Below are positions 1 through 9,665 of a stretch of 64,000 nt of DNA, piece by piece; positions within the stretch are counted from its first letter, which is position 1; every line of letters starts with the position of its first letter. The DNA comes from Marinibacterium anthonyi (GTDB lineage: Bacteria > Pseudomonadota > Alphaproteobacteria > Rhodobacterales > Rhodobacteraceae): positions 2,343,501-2,407,500 of the forward strand of contig CP031585.1 in NCBI GenBank assembly GCA_003217735.2, read 5' to 3'. The position numbers were made by a program, and so were the translations under genes. The notes beneath the pieces are model-generated. The model was given only the letters and a program-made list of their open reading frames with translations, had not been told where the DNA came from and did no database searches.

Positions 1-1
1 G

Positions 2-376
2 GGCTCGCCGCTGATGTCGGATCTGCAGATGATCCTGATGTCGATCGGCATGACCGACCTGCACATCCGCTATTCCGGCGGATCCCTGATGAGCGTGGTC
101 AACGTGCTGGTCGAAACCGATGCGCTTGCGGTGCTGCCGTTTTCCGTCGTCTTCGCGCAGCGGGGCGAAAACCGGATCACGGTGCTGCCCTACAACATCC
201 CCCAGCCGAACCGGTCGCTGGGGATCCTGTTGCACCGCACGTCGGCCCGCGCTCCGGTGGTTGACCGGTTCTCGGGCCATATCACCACCGCGTTCGAAAA
301 CCTGAAACACATCATCCGGCGTCACGAACGCGCCGTGGTGTGGGGCAATTCCGTCAGTGCCGACGATGGGGCATAA
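2..376 (+). CDS. LysR-type regulator, C-terminal part (gene starts left of window)
   Basis: This is the 3' end of a LysR-type transcriptional regulator. The frame is open from base 2, so the start lies outside the window. The visible residues match the second half of the inducer-binding domain, with alternating strands and helices and the segment VNVLVETDALAVLPFSVV, typical of the region next to the effector cleft in this family. The DNA-binding helix-turn-helix is not visible, so the target cannot be judged. The stop is followed by a short tandem repeat and then by a convergent LysR gene. The family is fairly clear; the inducer is unknown. Confidence 0.75.
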   Translation, partial: GSPLMSDLQMILMSIGMTDLHIRYSGGSLMSVVNVLVETDALAVLPFSVVFAQRGENRITVLPYNIPQPNRSLGILLHRTSARAPVVDRFSGHITTAFENLKHIIRRHERAVVWGNSVSADDGA

Positions 377-407
377 CGGCGATCGCAATCGGTTGCGGGT
401 GACGAAC

Positions 408-452
408 ACCTGATTGCACAGGGCCTGTTTGCATGGGGCCTGATTGCATAGG
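408..452. repeat. 15-bp tandem repeat, three imperfect copies
   Basis: Three consecutive 15-base units of the form RCCTGWTTGCAYRGG lie in the spacer between two convergent LysR genes. The units differ at a few positions. It is one of several short tandem arrays at gene ends in this window. Confidence 0.8.
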
Positions 453-459
453 GCCCGGA

Positions 460-1392
460 TCACGCGCCGGGCAGATAATCTGCCCGTGGCCTGCTTTCGC
501 GCTGCTTGGCGCGCAGGAAATCCACGAAGGCACGCAGCGGCGCCGGGGGACGGCGGCCATGATAATACAGGTAGGGCCCTTCGAAGTCCGGCCACCAATC
601 CCGCAGCACCGGGACCAGGGCGCCGCTTTGGAAATGCGGCTCAAGCCAGTTGCGAAAGGCCATGCACAGCCCCATCCCCGAAATCGTGTGCCCGATCATG
701 GCGGCGGACCCGTTGGTTCCGATAATCAGCCGCGCCCGGACATCCAGCGTGAAAGTCTCGCCGTCCCGCTCGAACTCCCACGGGATCAGCGCGCCGCTGG
801 AGAACCGACCGCGCAGGCAATCGTGGTGCAGCAGGTCGCGGGGATGGCCCGGCCTTCCCGCGCGGTCGAGATAGGCGGGGGCGGCGGCAAGGGCGGCCTG
901 TTGCCGCCGGGGCCCCAGCGGAATGGCGATCGTGTCCTGCGCGAGGGCCTCGCCATAGCGAATGCCGGCATCGCAATTCGCCGCGACCGCGTCGACCATG
1001 CGGTCATCCACCATGATCTCGACCTCCACGCCGGGGTTCTCGGCCATGAACTCTTCGATCAGGGGGGGCAGGATATCCACCATGACCGCCCCCGGCACGT
1101 TCAGCGCAAGCCGGCCCTGCAGGACCCCGCTGCGACTGCGCACCGCGTCCAGCGCATCGGCCGCCTCTGTCAGCAGCGGCGCGATGCGTTCGGCAAGCGC
1201 GCGGCCGGCTTCGGTGGGTGTCACGCTTCGGGTGCTGCGGGTCAGCAGGCGCGTATCAAGCCGGGTCTCGAGGCGGGCGATGGTTTCGCTGACCGTGGCC
1301 GGAGACAGGCCAAGCGTCCGTGCGGCGCTGCGAAAGCCGTTCGCCCGCACGACGGCGATGAAGACGCCAAGATCATCAAGGTTGTTCGTCAT
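460..1392 (-). CDS. LysR-type transcriptional regulator, divergent from PdxI-like reductase
   Basis: This is a full-length LysR regulator of 310 residues. The N-terminal winged helix-turn-helix covers about residues 5-65 and contains FRSAARTLGLSPATVSETIA. The C-terminal inducer-binding domain contains the PGAVMVDILPPLIEEF and DAGIRYGEAL segments typical of the subgroup that often controls oxidoreductases and efflux pumps. The ATG at 1392 gives the normal family start (MTNNLDDL); a longer frame upstream is an antisense shadow. It is divergently transcribed from the aldo/keto reductase at 1477 across 84 bases that hold a good LysR-box. It therefore probably controls itself and that reductase; this is inferred from layout. 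Confidence 0.92.
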   Translation of the reverse strand: MTNNLDDLGVFIAVVRANGFRSAARTLGLSPATVSETIARLETRLDTRLLTRSTRSVTPTEAGRALAERIAPLLTEAADALDAVRSRSGVLQGRLALNVPGAVMVDILPPLIEEFMAENPGVEVEIMVDDRMVDAVAANCDAGIRYGEALAQDTIAIPLGPRRQQAALAAAPAYLDRAGRPGHPRDLLHHDCLRGRFSSGALIPWEFERDGETFTLDVRARLIIGTNGSAAMIGHTISGMGLCMAFRNWLEPHFQSGALVPVLRDWWPDFEGPYLYYHGRRPPAPLRAFVDFLRAKQRESRPRADYLPGA

Positions 1393-1415
1393 TCCGATCA
1401 CTCTATTCGGTTTGA

Positions 1416-1438
1416 CGTGCATTTTCAAACAGTGCACG
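1416..1438. promoter_or_regulatory. Putative LysR-box, CGTGCA-N11-TGCACG
   Basis: A perfect 6-base inverted repeat with an 11-base spacer sits midway between the divergent LysR gene and the reductase gene. It fits the T-N11-A rule for LysR-family binding sites. The position lets one site control both promoters. Function is inferred from sequence and layout. Confidence 0.65.
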
Positions 1439-1476
1439 CGGCGCCATGTCTTTGCCATCGAAGAAGGAGACATTCC

Positions 1477-2331
1477 ATGACCAATTCCGCAAACGCCGCC
1501 GGCCGCTTTACCTTCCCCGGAACCGACCTGAGTGTGAACCGGATGGGCTACGGCGCCATGCAATTGGCCGGCCCGCACGTGATGGGACCGCCGAAGGACC
1601 CTGACGAGGCGGTTGCCGTGCTGCGCGAAGCCGTGTCGCTTGGCATCGACCATATCGACACCAGCGATTTCTACGGTCCCCACATCACCAACCAGATCAT
1701 CCGCGAGGCGCTGCATCCTTACCCGGATGACCTGGTCCTGGTCACCAAGATCGGCGCATGGCGCGATGACGCCGGGGCGTGGAACCTGCAGCGCGACGCG
1801 GCCTTCCTGCGCCAGTCGGTCGAAGACAACCTTGCCCGCCTGGGCCTTGAGCGGATGGACATCGTCAACCTGCGCATGGGCGGCCCCGAGGATGACATCG
1901 CCACACCGATGCGCACGATGCGCGCGCTTCAGGACGACGGGCTGATCGGCCACATCGGCGTCAGCACCGTCAGCGCCCGACAAGTCCGGGTCGCCCGCGA
2001 CATCGCGCCGGTCGTCTGCGTGCAGAACCACTACAACCTGGCGCACCGCGAAGACGACGCGCTGATCGATGCGCTGGCAGAGGATGGGATCGCCTATGTT
2101 CCCTATTTCCCGCTGGGCGGCTTCAGCCCGTTGCAATCGGCGACACTTGACGCCGTTGCGGCGGACATGGGAACGCGCCCGCAGAAAGTGGCCCTGGCCT
2201 GGCTTCTGGCCCGCTCTCCCAACATGCTGGTCATCCCCGGCACGTCCCGCAGAACGCACCTGCGCGAGAACATCGAAGCTGCGGCCCTGACCTTCAGCGC
2301 GGAGCAGAAAGCGCGGCTCGACGCGCTCTGA
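1477..2331 (+). CDS. pdxI: Aldo/keto reductase, YdbC/PdxI-like (probable pyridoxal reductase)
   Basis: This NADPH-dependent aldo/keto reductase of 284 residues closely resembles E. coli YdbC (PdxI), which reduces pyridoxal to pyridoxine in vitamin B6 salvage. Shared landmarks are the start pattern NRMGYGAMQLAGP, GIDHIDTSDFYGPH with the catalytic Asp and Tyr, LVTKIG with the catalytic Lys, and YVPYFPLGGF near residue 205. The usual catalytic His position reads VNLRMGG; YdbC also lacks a His there, so this is a subfamily trait and not damage. The ATG at 1477 has a strong ribosome site (AAGAAGGAGA) just upstream. It is divergent from a LysR gene that is probably its regulator. The substrate is inferred from similarity. 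Confidence 0.9.
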   Translation: MTNSANAAGRFTFPGTDLSVNRMGYGAMQLAGPHVMGPPKDPDEAVAVLREAVSLGIDHIDTSDFYGPHITNQIIREALHPYPDDLVLVTKIGAWRDDAGAWNLQRDAAFLRQSVEDNLARLGLERMDIVNLRMGGPEDDIATPMRTMRALQDDGLIGHIGVSTVSARQVRVARDIAPVVCVQNHYNLAHREDDALIDALAEDGIAYVPYFPLGGFSPLQSATLDAVAADMGTRPQKVALAWLLARSPNMLVIPGTSRRTHLRENIEAAALTFSAEQKARLDAL

Positions 2332-2656
2332 CGGCGCAACTGGGCGAGCGGTCTGCGTCACCGCGTCTTCGGTAGCGGGGCGTCGAACATGTCGGGTTCG
2401 CATCGAACCCCAAAGAGACGTCTGGACCGCTCGTCATCCAAGTCCCGCAAGCCCGGCAGCGGCGTGTCGCGCGTGATCCCGGTTCGGACACGGTGCATCA
2501 TGCGTCTTGTGTCGGACAATTCGCGTGAGCCGTTTGGCAACCGCCTGGAACGGACAGCCGCCCGGCGTGGTGACTTGCCGCCAAACAGACACCGACCAGC
2601 ACGGGCAGAAAGCAGCTTCAATCGCCCCGGAAACTGTCCATGACATAAAGGGTGGC
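2332..2656. other. Intergenic stretch with no convincing gene
   Basis: This stretch separates the pdxI-like gene from the convergent dehydrogenase gene. No complete gene or RNA is recognised. On the minus strand a 47-codon frame (about 2358-2501) has a protein-like composition ending MFDAPLPKTR, but it has no clear ribosome site. It may be a gene remnant or chance. Confidence 0.4.
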
Positions 2657-3727
2657 TCAGTCCAGGGTCAGCCGCAAAAGCCGGTCGGGCGAGGGGCCTT
2701 CTCCACGCGGGGAGCGGTTCGTCGTGATGACCCAGAGATCCCCGCCCATGGCTTCGACATCGCGGTAACGCTCGCCGGTCGACAGGACGGGCTTCAGGGT
2801 GCGCGCGGCCTCGTCCACGACGAACAGGCCCTGCGCGCCCAGGGCGGCAATCAGCAGTTCCGGCCCCGCGAAGGTCGCGCCGGAAGGTGCCCACGTCCTG
2901 CCCCCGGACTGTATCCATGGGGCGGTCATGCCTGCGCTTTGTTCGTCGCCCTGATCGACCGGCCAGCCATAGTTGCGGCCCGGCGTGATCCGGTTGATCT
3001 CGTCATGGGCCGATTGGCCGTGTTCGACCGCGTAAAGGTCGCCCTCCGGGTTCCATGCGAGGCCCTGGGGATTTCGATGCCCAAGTGACCAGACGGGCGA
3101 ACCGGGGCGTGGGTTGTCGGCAGGAATCGTGCCGTCCGGTGCGATCCTGAGGATCTTGCCGGCAAGACTGCGGGGGTCCTGCGGCCGCTGGCGGTCTTCG
3201 GTCCAGCCCGTCGTGATGTAAAGCATCCCGTCAGGGCCAATCGCGATGCGACCGCCGTTATACAGGCGATGTCCGGGGATCCGGTCGATCAGGACGCGGG
3301 TTTCACGCCAGCTTTCCCCGTCGAGCCGCGCCGCGATCACCCGGTTGGACGACCCGTTCGTTTCTTCGACGCTGTGATAGAAATAGCCGGTTCTGTCATC
3401 TGCGAAGTTCAAAGACAACGCCATGCCCAGCAGCCCGCGGCCGCCTTCGCGATAGATCGGGCGGGTCGTCGCAAGCGGCATGCGTGTCAGTCGGGTGTCG
3501 TTCACGCGCACAATGTCACCGCCCGCTTCGGTGATGTACAGAACCTCGCCATCCCGCGTGATATCCCACGGGTAATCAAGATCGCTCGACACGACCTCGA
3601 CCGACCAATCCCGAGGCTCGGACGCCAGGATCGGACGACTTTCCTGGGCGCTGGCCTGTCCTGCGATGGCGATAAGGCAGGAAAGGCGGATGGCGGATCT
3701 GTGCAGTGTTCTTGGTCTCGTCGGCAT
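2657..3727 (-). CDS. Secreted PQQ-dependent aldose sugar dehydrogenase-like protein
   Basis: This is a six-bladed beta-propeller quinoprotein of 356 residues in the soluble glucose dehydrogenase / Asd (YliI) family, which oxidises aldoses in the periplasm using PQQ. The N-terminus (about residues 1-30, ending GQASAQES) is a signal peptide. Family landmarks are YPWDITRDG, GGRGLLGMAL, LYNGGRIAIGPDG, SLGHRNPQGLAW and EHGQSAHDEINRITPG followed by NYGWP; the His and Arg residues in these loops usually contact PQQ and calcium. The ATG at 3727 is preferred because AAGGA lies 9 bases upstream; longer starts lack a site and bury the signal peptide. No PQQ synthesis genes are in the window. The actual sugar is unknown. 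Confidence 0.88.
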   Translation of the reverse strand: MPTRPRTLHRSAIRLSCLIAIAGQASAQESRPILASEPRDWSVEVVSSDLDYPWDITRDGEVLYITEAGGDIVRVNDTRLTRMPLATTRPIYREGGRGLLGMALSLNFADDRTGYFYHSVEETNGSSNRVIAARLDGESWRETRVLIDRIPGHRLYNGGRIAIGPDGMLYITTGWTEDRQRPQDPRSLAGKILRIAPDGTIPADNPRPGSPVWSLGHRNPQGLAWNPEGDLYAVEHGQSAHDEINRITPGRNYGWPVDQGDEQSAGMTAPWIQSGGRTWAPSGATFAGPELLIAALGAQGLFVVDEAARTLKPVLSTGERYRDVEAMGGDLWVITTNRSPRGEGPSPDRLLRLTLD

Positions 3728-3985
3728 GGCGGCATGTCCTTGGGTGGGGCGTGCCATGAAGGCTATGCATCCCGGGACCTTCGAATAATGTGCAATATCC
3801 CGAAAACGTTTCTGAGCACGGGTCATCAATCCCGGGCCCGGACCCGGTCTGACGCCGCAGGCCAATCATGGGGTCGCGTCATCCCGGCTTTCGAAGGCGC
3901 GGCACTTGGCAGGGCGTTGCACACCGCCGTCCCTGTCGGGCGGAAACACAAGAAGATCGCAGGTCAGGAACAGGCCGGCCGATGC

Positions 3986-4879
3986 CTAGCCGCGATAACG
4001 AAGCGCCTCGATCAGCAGCTTGAAGGCCGCAGAGGCATGCCGTCGGCTTGGATAGAACAGGTGCAGCCCGTCAAAGGGCTGTGACCAGTCTTCAAGAACC
4101 GGTTCAAGACGACCGGAGGCCAGGTGGTCGGCCACATGGAAATCCGGCATGAAAGAGACACCGATGCCATCCAGCGTCGCCGCGATCATCGGGCCGATGG
4201 CGTTGAACACCAGCTGCCCGGGCGTGTGCACACGCAGGTCCCGTCCGTCTTTCGCGAATTCCCAGGCATAAAGACCCCCGTGCGAGGGAAGCCGCACGTT
4301 TATGCAATTATGTTCCATCAGGTCTTGCGGGGTCGTGGGCCGGCCATGGGTTTCCCAATAGGCCGGCGTCGCCACGCAAATCAGCCGGACATCGGGGCCG
4401 ATCCTTTGCGCGATCATCCCTTCCGAGACGCGCTCGCCATAGCGCACGCCGGCGTCGAACTGTTCCGAGGCGATGTCCGTCAGGTTGTAGTCCACGATGA
4501 TTTCCAGCTTCACGTCCGGATATTCCCGGATCACCGGCATCAGCTTGGGCCAGAGCAGGCCTTCGACGGCGAAATCCGGAGCGGTCAGGCGGATCGTTCC
4601 CGCCGGTGTGTCCCGCAGTTCGGCCAGCCCGCGCAGCTCGGCCTCGATCTGTTCAAGGTTCGGCACAAGGGTCCTGAGCAATCTTTCGCCCGCCGGCGTG
4701 GTGGACACGCTGCGGGTCGTGCGGGTCAGCAGCCGCATCCCCAGCTTTTCCTCCAGCGCCCGGATCGTGTGGCTGAGCGCGGATTGCGACACGCCGAGCT
4801 GCCCCGCCGCCCGCGTAAAGCTGCGTTCGCGCGCGACAGCCGCAAAGGCGATCAGGTCGGTGATGTTTTCCCGAAGCAT
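3986..4879 (-). CDS. LysR-type transcriptional regulator
   Basis: This LysR regulator has 297 residues from the ATG at 4879; a TTG at 4891 would add four. The winged helix-turn-helix covers roughly residues 5-65 (FTRAAGQLGVSQSALSHTIR). The inducer-binding domain contains the ELRDTPAGTIRLTAPDFA and FDAGVRYGERVSEGMIAQR segments common in the subgroup beside MFS exporters and aldo/keto reductases. It points away from the NepI-like exporter at 5479, so the two are divergent across about 600 bases. That suggests, but does not prove, control of the exporter. Confidence 0.92.
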   Translation of the reverse strand: MLRENITDLIAFAAVARERSFTRAAGQLGVSQSALSHTIRALEEKLGMRLLTRTTRSVSTTPAGERLLRTLVPNLEQIEAELRGLAELRDTPAGTIRLTAPDFAVEGLLWPKLMPVIREYPDVKLEIIVDYNLTDIASEQFDAGVRYGERVSEGMIAQRIGPDVRLICVATPAYWETHGRPTTPQDLMEHNCINVRLPSHGGLYAWEFAKDGRDLRVHTPGQLVFNAIGPMIAATLDGIGVSFMPDFHVADHLASGRLEPVLEDWSQPFDGLHLFYPSRRHASAAFKLLIEALRYRG

Positions 4880-5478
4880 TGTTCTGATCAACTCACGAAT
4901 GGAACAGGCGAAGGAGGAGCATGGCCGTTATATACGGGTGTTTTGCCAATCGGACTAGTGACTCAGGCTCATGACAGACTTCGTGTCGCCGATATTGTTC
5001 GCGGCGCGTCTACGGTTACCTGCTTGGCCACGACACCGACGCTTTTCGCGTCGTGACCGAGAGGGACGAAACACATGGTCATCCAGCCAAGCGGCTCTGC
5101 ATCTTCGAATGCAGCCAACAGCGATTGTTTCACCGCGACCCTCCGGGTCACCCGCCTGATCGTCACCTTCGGCCATGGCCGGGTTCAGCGACAGGCTGGT
5201 CCGGTGCAGGAGGTTTGCCAGGGCGATGCCGACCGGTTTTCAGCCGGGTGGCGGACGGGACGAAGCACGTCTGCGACGACGCCTATCTCGGCTGATCCGG
5301 CACCGGCGTGCGCTGCCCGCGCGACCGACCCTGTGCGGCCTTGCCCGGTCGATCGCGGTGACCGAGACGGTCGTGTTCAACATCCGGCGCGGCGAAGACC
5401 GCCGCATCGCCCCTGCGCCGCTGCCGTCCGTGGGAGGAGGGGCAGCGGCAGGGGACCATTCCAACCAAGAGGATCATC
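4880..5478. other. Long intergenic stretch between LysR and exporter
   Basis: No complete conserved gene is recognised here. A strong plus-strand Shine-Dalgarno (AAGGAGGA at 4910-4917) leads into an ATG at 4921 that opens only a 17-codon frame ending at 4974. A minus-strand frame at about 4969-5166 and a plus-strand segment near 5370-5410 (TVVFNIRRGEDRRIA) look like fragments of decayed proteins. The promoters of the divergent LysR and exporter genes should lie here. It reads as eroded accessory DNA. Confidence 0.4.
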
Positions 5479-6660
5479 ATGACCACCTCCTCCACTCTCG
5501 AAGACGGGCCGGCGGCCGGCCGCGGCGCGGTTCTGTCCATGTCGCTTTGTGTGGCGATGCTGATTGCATCGGAATTCATGCCGGTCAGCCTGCTGACGCC
5601 GATTGCCGACAGCCTGAACGCAAGCGACGGCCAGACCGGGCAGGCGGTGTCGATCAGCGGCTTCTTCGCCGTTGCGGCAAGCCTGCTGGTGTCGACGGCC
5701 GCGGGTCGCCTGAATCGCAAATCCGTGCTTCTGGCGATGACGGCGCTGATGCTTCTGTCGCTGGTGATGATCGCGGCGGCCCCGAACTTCATCGTGCTGA
5801 TGATCGCGCGGGCCTTGCTGGGCATTGCCATCGGCGGTTTCTGGTCGCTGTCCACGGCTGTCATCATGCGGCTGGTGCCTGCGGACCGCGTGTCCGGCGC
5901 ACTGGCGCTGATGTTCGCGGGCCAGGCCACGGCCGCAGCCTTTGCCGCGCCCGTCGGCAGCTACCTGGGCGAAGTGATCGGCTGGCGCGGCGTCTTCTGG
6001 GTGCTGGTGCCGATCGTCGCGCTGGACCTGTCGTGGCAGGCCGTCGCCTTGCCGTCGCTGCCCGCCCAGGAAAGCCAGAGCTTGCGTTCCATGTGGCGGG
6101 TCCTGCGGCGCCCCTACATCACCCGTGCGCTGATCGCGGTGCTGTTCACCTTCTCCGGCGCTTTCGCGATGTTCACCTATCTGCGTCCCTTCCTTGAAAC
6201 GGTTTCGGGGGTCGGTGTGCAGATGCTGTCGGTGATGCTTCTTGTGCTGGGCTGTGCCGGATTCATCGGCACCTTCCTGGGCGGGCGGCTGACCAACGGG
6301 CATCTCATGGCGCTGCTGCGGTATCTTCCGCTGGCGATGGCGGCGGCGACGCTGGCGCTTCTGGGCCTGGGCCATGTGCTGAGCCTTGTCGCGATCCTGC
6401 TGGCGGTCTGGGGCGCCATCAACACGGCCTTGCCGATCAGCTGGATGGGCTGGGTCACGCAGGAGGTGGGCGACGCCCCTGAAGCGGCGGGCGGGCTGAT
6501 GGTCGGTGCGATCCAGCTTGCGATCCTGCTGGGGGCGACGATCGGCGGGGCGTTGCTGGACCATGTGGGGATCTCGGCCACGTTCACCTGCAGTGCCATT
6601 TTGCTCGTGGTCGCCGGGGTGATCGTCGGCTCGGGCCATGCCCTGCGCGCAGGCGCCTGA
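5479..6660 (+). CDS. nepI: MFS exporter, NepI-like (purine ribonucleoside efflux family)
   Basis: This is a 12-helix major facilitator of 393 residues in the drug:H+ antiporter group. Collinear similarity to E. coli NepI (YicM), a purine ribonucleoside efflux pump, is clear: EFMPVSLLTPIADSL in helix 1, IGGFWSLSTAVIMRLVPADR in helix 4, AAPVGSYLGEVIGWRGVFW in the loop and helix 5-6 region, and FSGAFAMFTYLRPFLE in helix 7. The start ATG has AAGAGGA upstream. It is a single gene, divergent from the LysR gene ending at 3986. The substrate is inferred from family resemblance only; many relatives export other small molecules. Confidence 0.87.
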   Translation: MTTSSTLEDGPAAGRGAVLSMSLCVAMLIASEFMPVSLLTPIADSLNASDGQTGQAVSISGFFAVAASLLVSTAAGRLNRKSVLLAMTALMLLSLVMIAAAPNFIVLMIARALLGIAIGGFWSLSTAVIMRLVPADRVSGALALMFAGQATAAAFAAPVGSYLGEVIGWRGVFWVLVPIVALDLSWQAVALPSLPAQESQSLRSMWRVLRRPYITRALIAVLFTFSGAFAMFTYLRPFLETVSGVGVQMLSVMLLVLGCAGFIGTFLGGRLTNGHLMALLRYLPLAMAAATLALLGLGHVLSLVAILLAVWGAINTALPISWMGWVTQEVGDAPEAAGGLMVGAIQLAILLGATIGGALLDHVGISATFTCSAILLVVAGVIVGSGHALRAGA

Positions 6661-6953
6661 AAGCCCCACGAAATCTTCGTCCTGCGGAACGGGGGGCGCT
6701 CTGCAGGACGATCCGTCACGGGGACCGGTCGCCAGGACCGCGCCAAGCAGACAGTCCCAGGCCCGAAATTCCGGCAACGCCCCTGATCGCCGCGGCAATC
6801 CCCAACAGCCGCGCTCCCTTGCGCCCGATGCAATCGCTCACGAAATCGAGCAGAAGGCGGGACGCGATGCCGGAACCGTCAGGACCCAAAGGTCGGCCCG
6901 GGGGGCTTGGGCGGTTGAAGCCCGACCGGGGGATGTCACGTCCACCTGCCCAG
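6661..6953. other. Intergenic stretch between convergent exporter and reductase
   Basis: No gene, RNA or clear terminator is recognised in these 293 bases. A minus-strand frame reading ASRLLLDFVSDCIGRKGARL near 6820-6880 has protein-like composition and may be a remnant, but nothing supports a functional gene. Confidence 0.35.
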
Positions 6954-8392
<1,439 letters not shown>

Positions 8393-8431
8393 TGAGCTAC
8401 TCCCCATCTATTGGACAGGATCTGGCGTAAA

Positions 8432-9295
8432 TTAAGCTACTCGTTGCACCTGCTGATCGGGTTGGTTGATATCATTTCTCTGCCAGTAGACCAGCGCCGG
8501 AGGCTGGCCGCCCAGGGCTGAATGCGGGCGCTGGTTGTTGTAGAAGCTCATCCATTTCCGGATGGCCGCTTTCGTCTCCGATCCGGTCTCCCAGGCATGC
8601 AGGTAGACGCACTCGTATTTCAGGGTGCGCCACAGCCTCTCGATGAAGATGTTGTCGAGGAACCGGCCTTTCCCATCCATCGATATGCGCACGCTGGACC
8701 GGCGGAGCCGATCCGTCCAGGCAAAGGAGGTGAACTGGGATCCCTGATCTGTATTCATTATCTCTGGCGGGCCGAACTTGTGGATGGCCTCGTTCAGCGC
8801 CTCGACACAGAAGTCGGCCTCCAGCGTGTTCGAGATCCGCCAGGACAGGACCTTGCGGGTGTGCCAGTCCATGATCGCCACGAGGTATAGGAACCCGCGC
8901 CGCATGGGCAGGTAGGTGATATCCGAGCACCAGACCTGGTTCGGGCGTTCCACCCGCAGACCTCTGAGCAGGTAGGGATAGGTCTTGTGGCCCTTCGTCG
9001 GCCTGCTCGTGTTGGGCTTCTCGTAAATCGGCATTAGCCCCATCAGGCGCATCAGTCGCCGGATGCGCTTCTCGTTCACAAGGTGTCCGTCGTTACGCAG
9101 ATGCCAGGTCATCTGCCGAACGCCGAAGAACGGCGTCTCCAGGAACTGCTCGTCGATCCGCCGCATCAGGCCGAGGTTCCGCTCAGACTCGCCCTTGGGC
9201 GTGTAGTAGAAAGACGAGCGCGCGATCGACAGCAGCTTGCACTGCTGGCCGATCGACAGGTCCGGGTGGTCCGGCTCGATCATGCCGCGCCTCAC
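8432..9295 (-). CDS. IS3-family transposase OrfB (DDE catalytic subunit)
   Basis: This is a 287-residue DDE integrase-core transposase. An N-terminal HTH_21-like region (about 10-70, GVRQMTWHLRNDGHLVNEKR) precedes the rve core. Catalytic residues are visible: Asp in WCSDITYLP, Asp in MNTDQGSQFTS and Glu in FIERLWRTLKYE. The C-terminus ends with the usual YNNQRPHSALGGQPPALVY. The GTG start overlaps the orfA stop by 4 bases in the -1 frame, so the active protein is probably an OrfAB fusion made by frameshifting. No internal stops are seen, so it may still be functional. Confidence 0.95.
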   Translation of the reverse strand: MRRGMIEPDHPDLSIGQQCKLLSIARSSFYYTPKGESERNLGLMRRIDEQFLETPFFGVRQMTWHLRNDGHLVNEKRIRRLMRLMGLMPIYEKPNTSRPTKGHKTYPYLLRGLRVERPNQVWCSDITYLPMRRGFLYLVAIMDWHTRKVLSWRISNTLEADFCVEALNEAIHKFGPPEIMNTDQGSQFTSFAWTDRLRRSSVRISMDGKGRFLDNIFIERLWRTLKYECVYLHAWETGSETKAAIRKWMSFYNNQRPHSALGGQPPALVYWQRNDINQPDQQVQRVA

Positions 9296-9585
9296 TTCCC
9301 GCCCCAGGGCTTCAGCTTTCGTTCCAAAAAAGAGTTGGCCACCGCCAGCTCCCCGATCTTGGCGTGGAGCTCCTTCACCTGCTCCTCGTCAATCTCGGGC
9401 TTCTTGCGGCCCCCGCGCTCGAACACACCGGAGGCGCCTTCGAGCAGGGCTCGCTTCCATTGATGGATCATCGTCGGATGCACCCCGAACCGGCTTGCCA
9501 GCTCGGCGGCCGTCTCCTCGCCTTTCAGGGCTTCCAGCGCGACCTTCGCCTTGAACTCAGGCGCGTGCTGCTTCCGTTTCGACAT
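9292..9585 (-). CDS. IS3-family transposase OrfA (helix-turn-helix subunit)
   Basis: This is a 97-residue OrfA with the HTH_8/IS3 helix-turn-helix (FKAKVALEALKGEETAAELA, then FGVHPTMIHQWK) that recognises the element ends. A C-terminal heptad-like helix (about 65-90) mediates multimerisation and linkage to OrfB. The gene lies directly inside the right inverted repeat and overlaps orfB. The ATG at 9585 has AAGGAGA upstream. Confidence 0.93.
   Translation of the reverse strand: MSKRKQHAPEFKAKVALEALKGEETAAELASRFGVHPTMIHQWKRALLEGASGVFERGGRKKPEIDEEQVKELHAKIGELAVANSFLERKLKPWGGK
9325..9331 (-). promoter_or_regulatory. Putative -1 frameshift heptamer T_TTT_TTG in orfA
   Basis: Near the end of orfA the coding strand reads T TTT TTG in the orfA phase, a classic X_XXY_YYZ slippery site. 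A -1 slip here enters the orfB frame, which is open through to the orfB GTG (FGTKAEALGREV and onwards). This would give the OrfAB transposase typical of IS3 elements. Confidence 0.65.
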
Positions 9586-9665
9586 CTCTGATCTCCTTCT
9601 CGTCGAAGATCAGCAGACTGCAAATCGTAGCTTATGTCAGTGTCCGAATTTCGGGGGGTAGCTCA

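Larger units (their letters stand above)
8393..9665 (-). mobile_element. Complete IS3-family insertion sequence (about 1.27 kb)
   Basis: The element carries overlapping orfA and orfB on the minus strand and is bounded by imperfect terminal inverted repeats. The left end reads TGAGCTACTCCCC and the right end, on the opposite strand, TGAGCTACCCCCC, with further matches (GGACA and TAAGCTAC) inside. Length, gene arrangement and the TG...CA ends fit IS3. The flanking triplets (GTG left, ATG right) do not form a target duplication, so one flank was probably rearranged after insertion or the insertion is old. The element abuts an IS110 transposase remnant directly on its right. Confidence 0.88.

Noticed and set aside
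433-2403. Long open frames on both strands across the LysR/PdxI region (over 600 codons)
   Set aside because: They run antisense or upstream of well-supported genes, have Arg/His/Gln-rich composition typical of high-GC shadows, and only their in-frame parts from 460-1392 and 1477-2331 match families.
4921-4974. 17-codon ORF with a strong Shine-Dalgarno
   Set aside because: Too short, no conservation visible and in a decayed region; mentioned only in the intergenic description.
5370-5415. Possible remnant of a SnoaL-like/ester cyclase protein
   Set aside because: Only about 15 residues resemble the family end, with no continuous domain.
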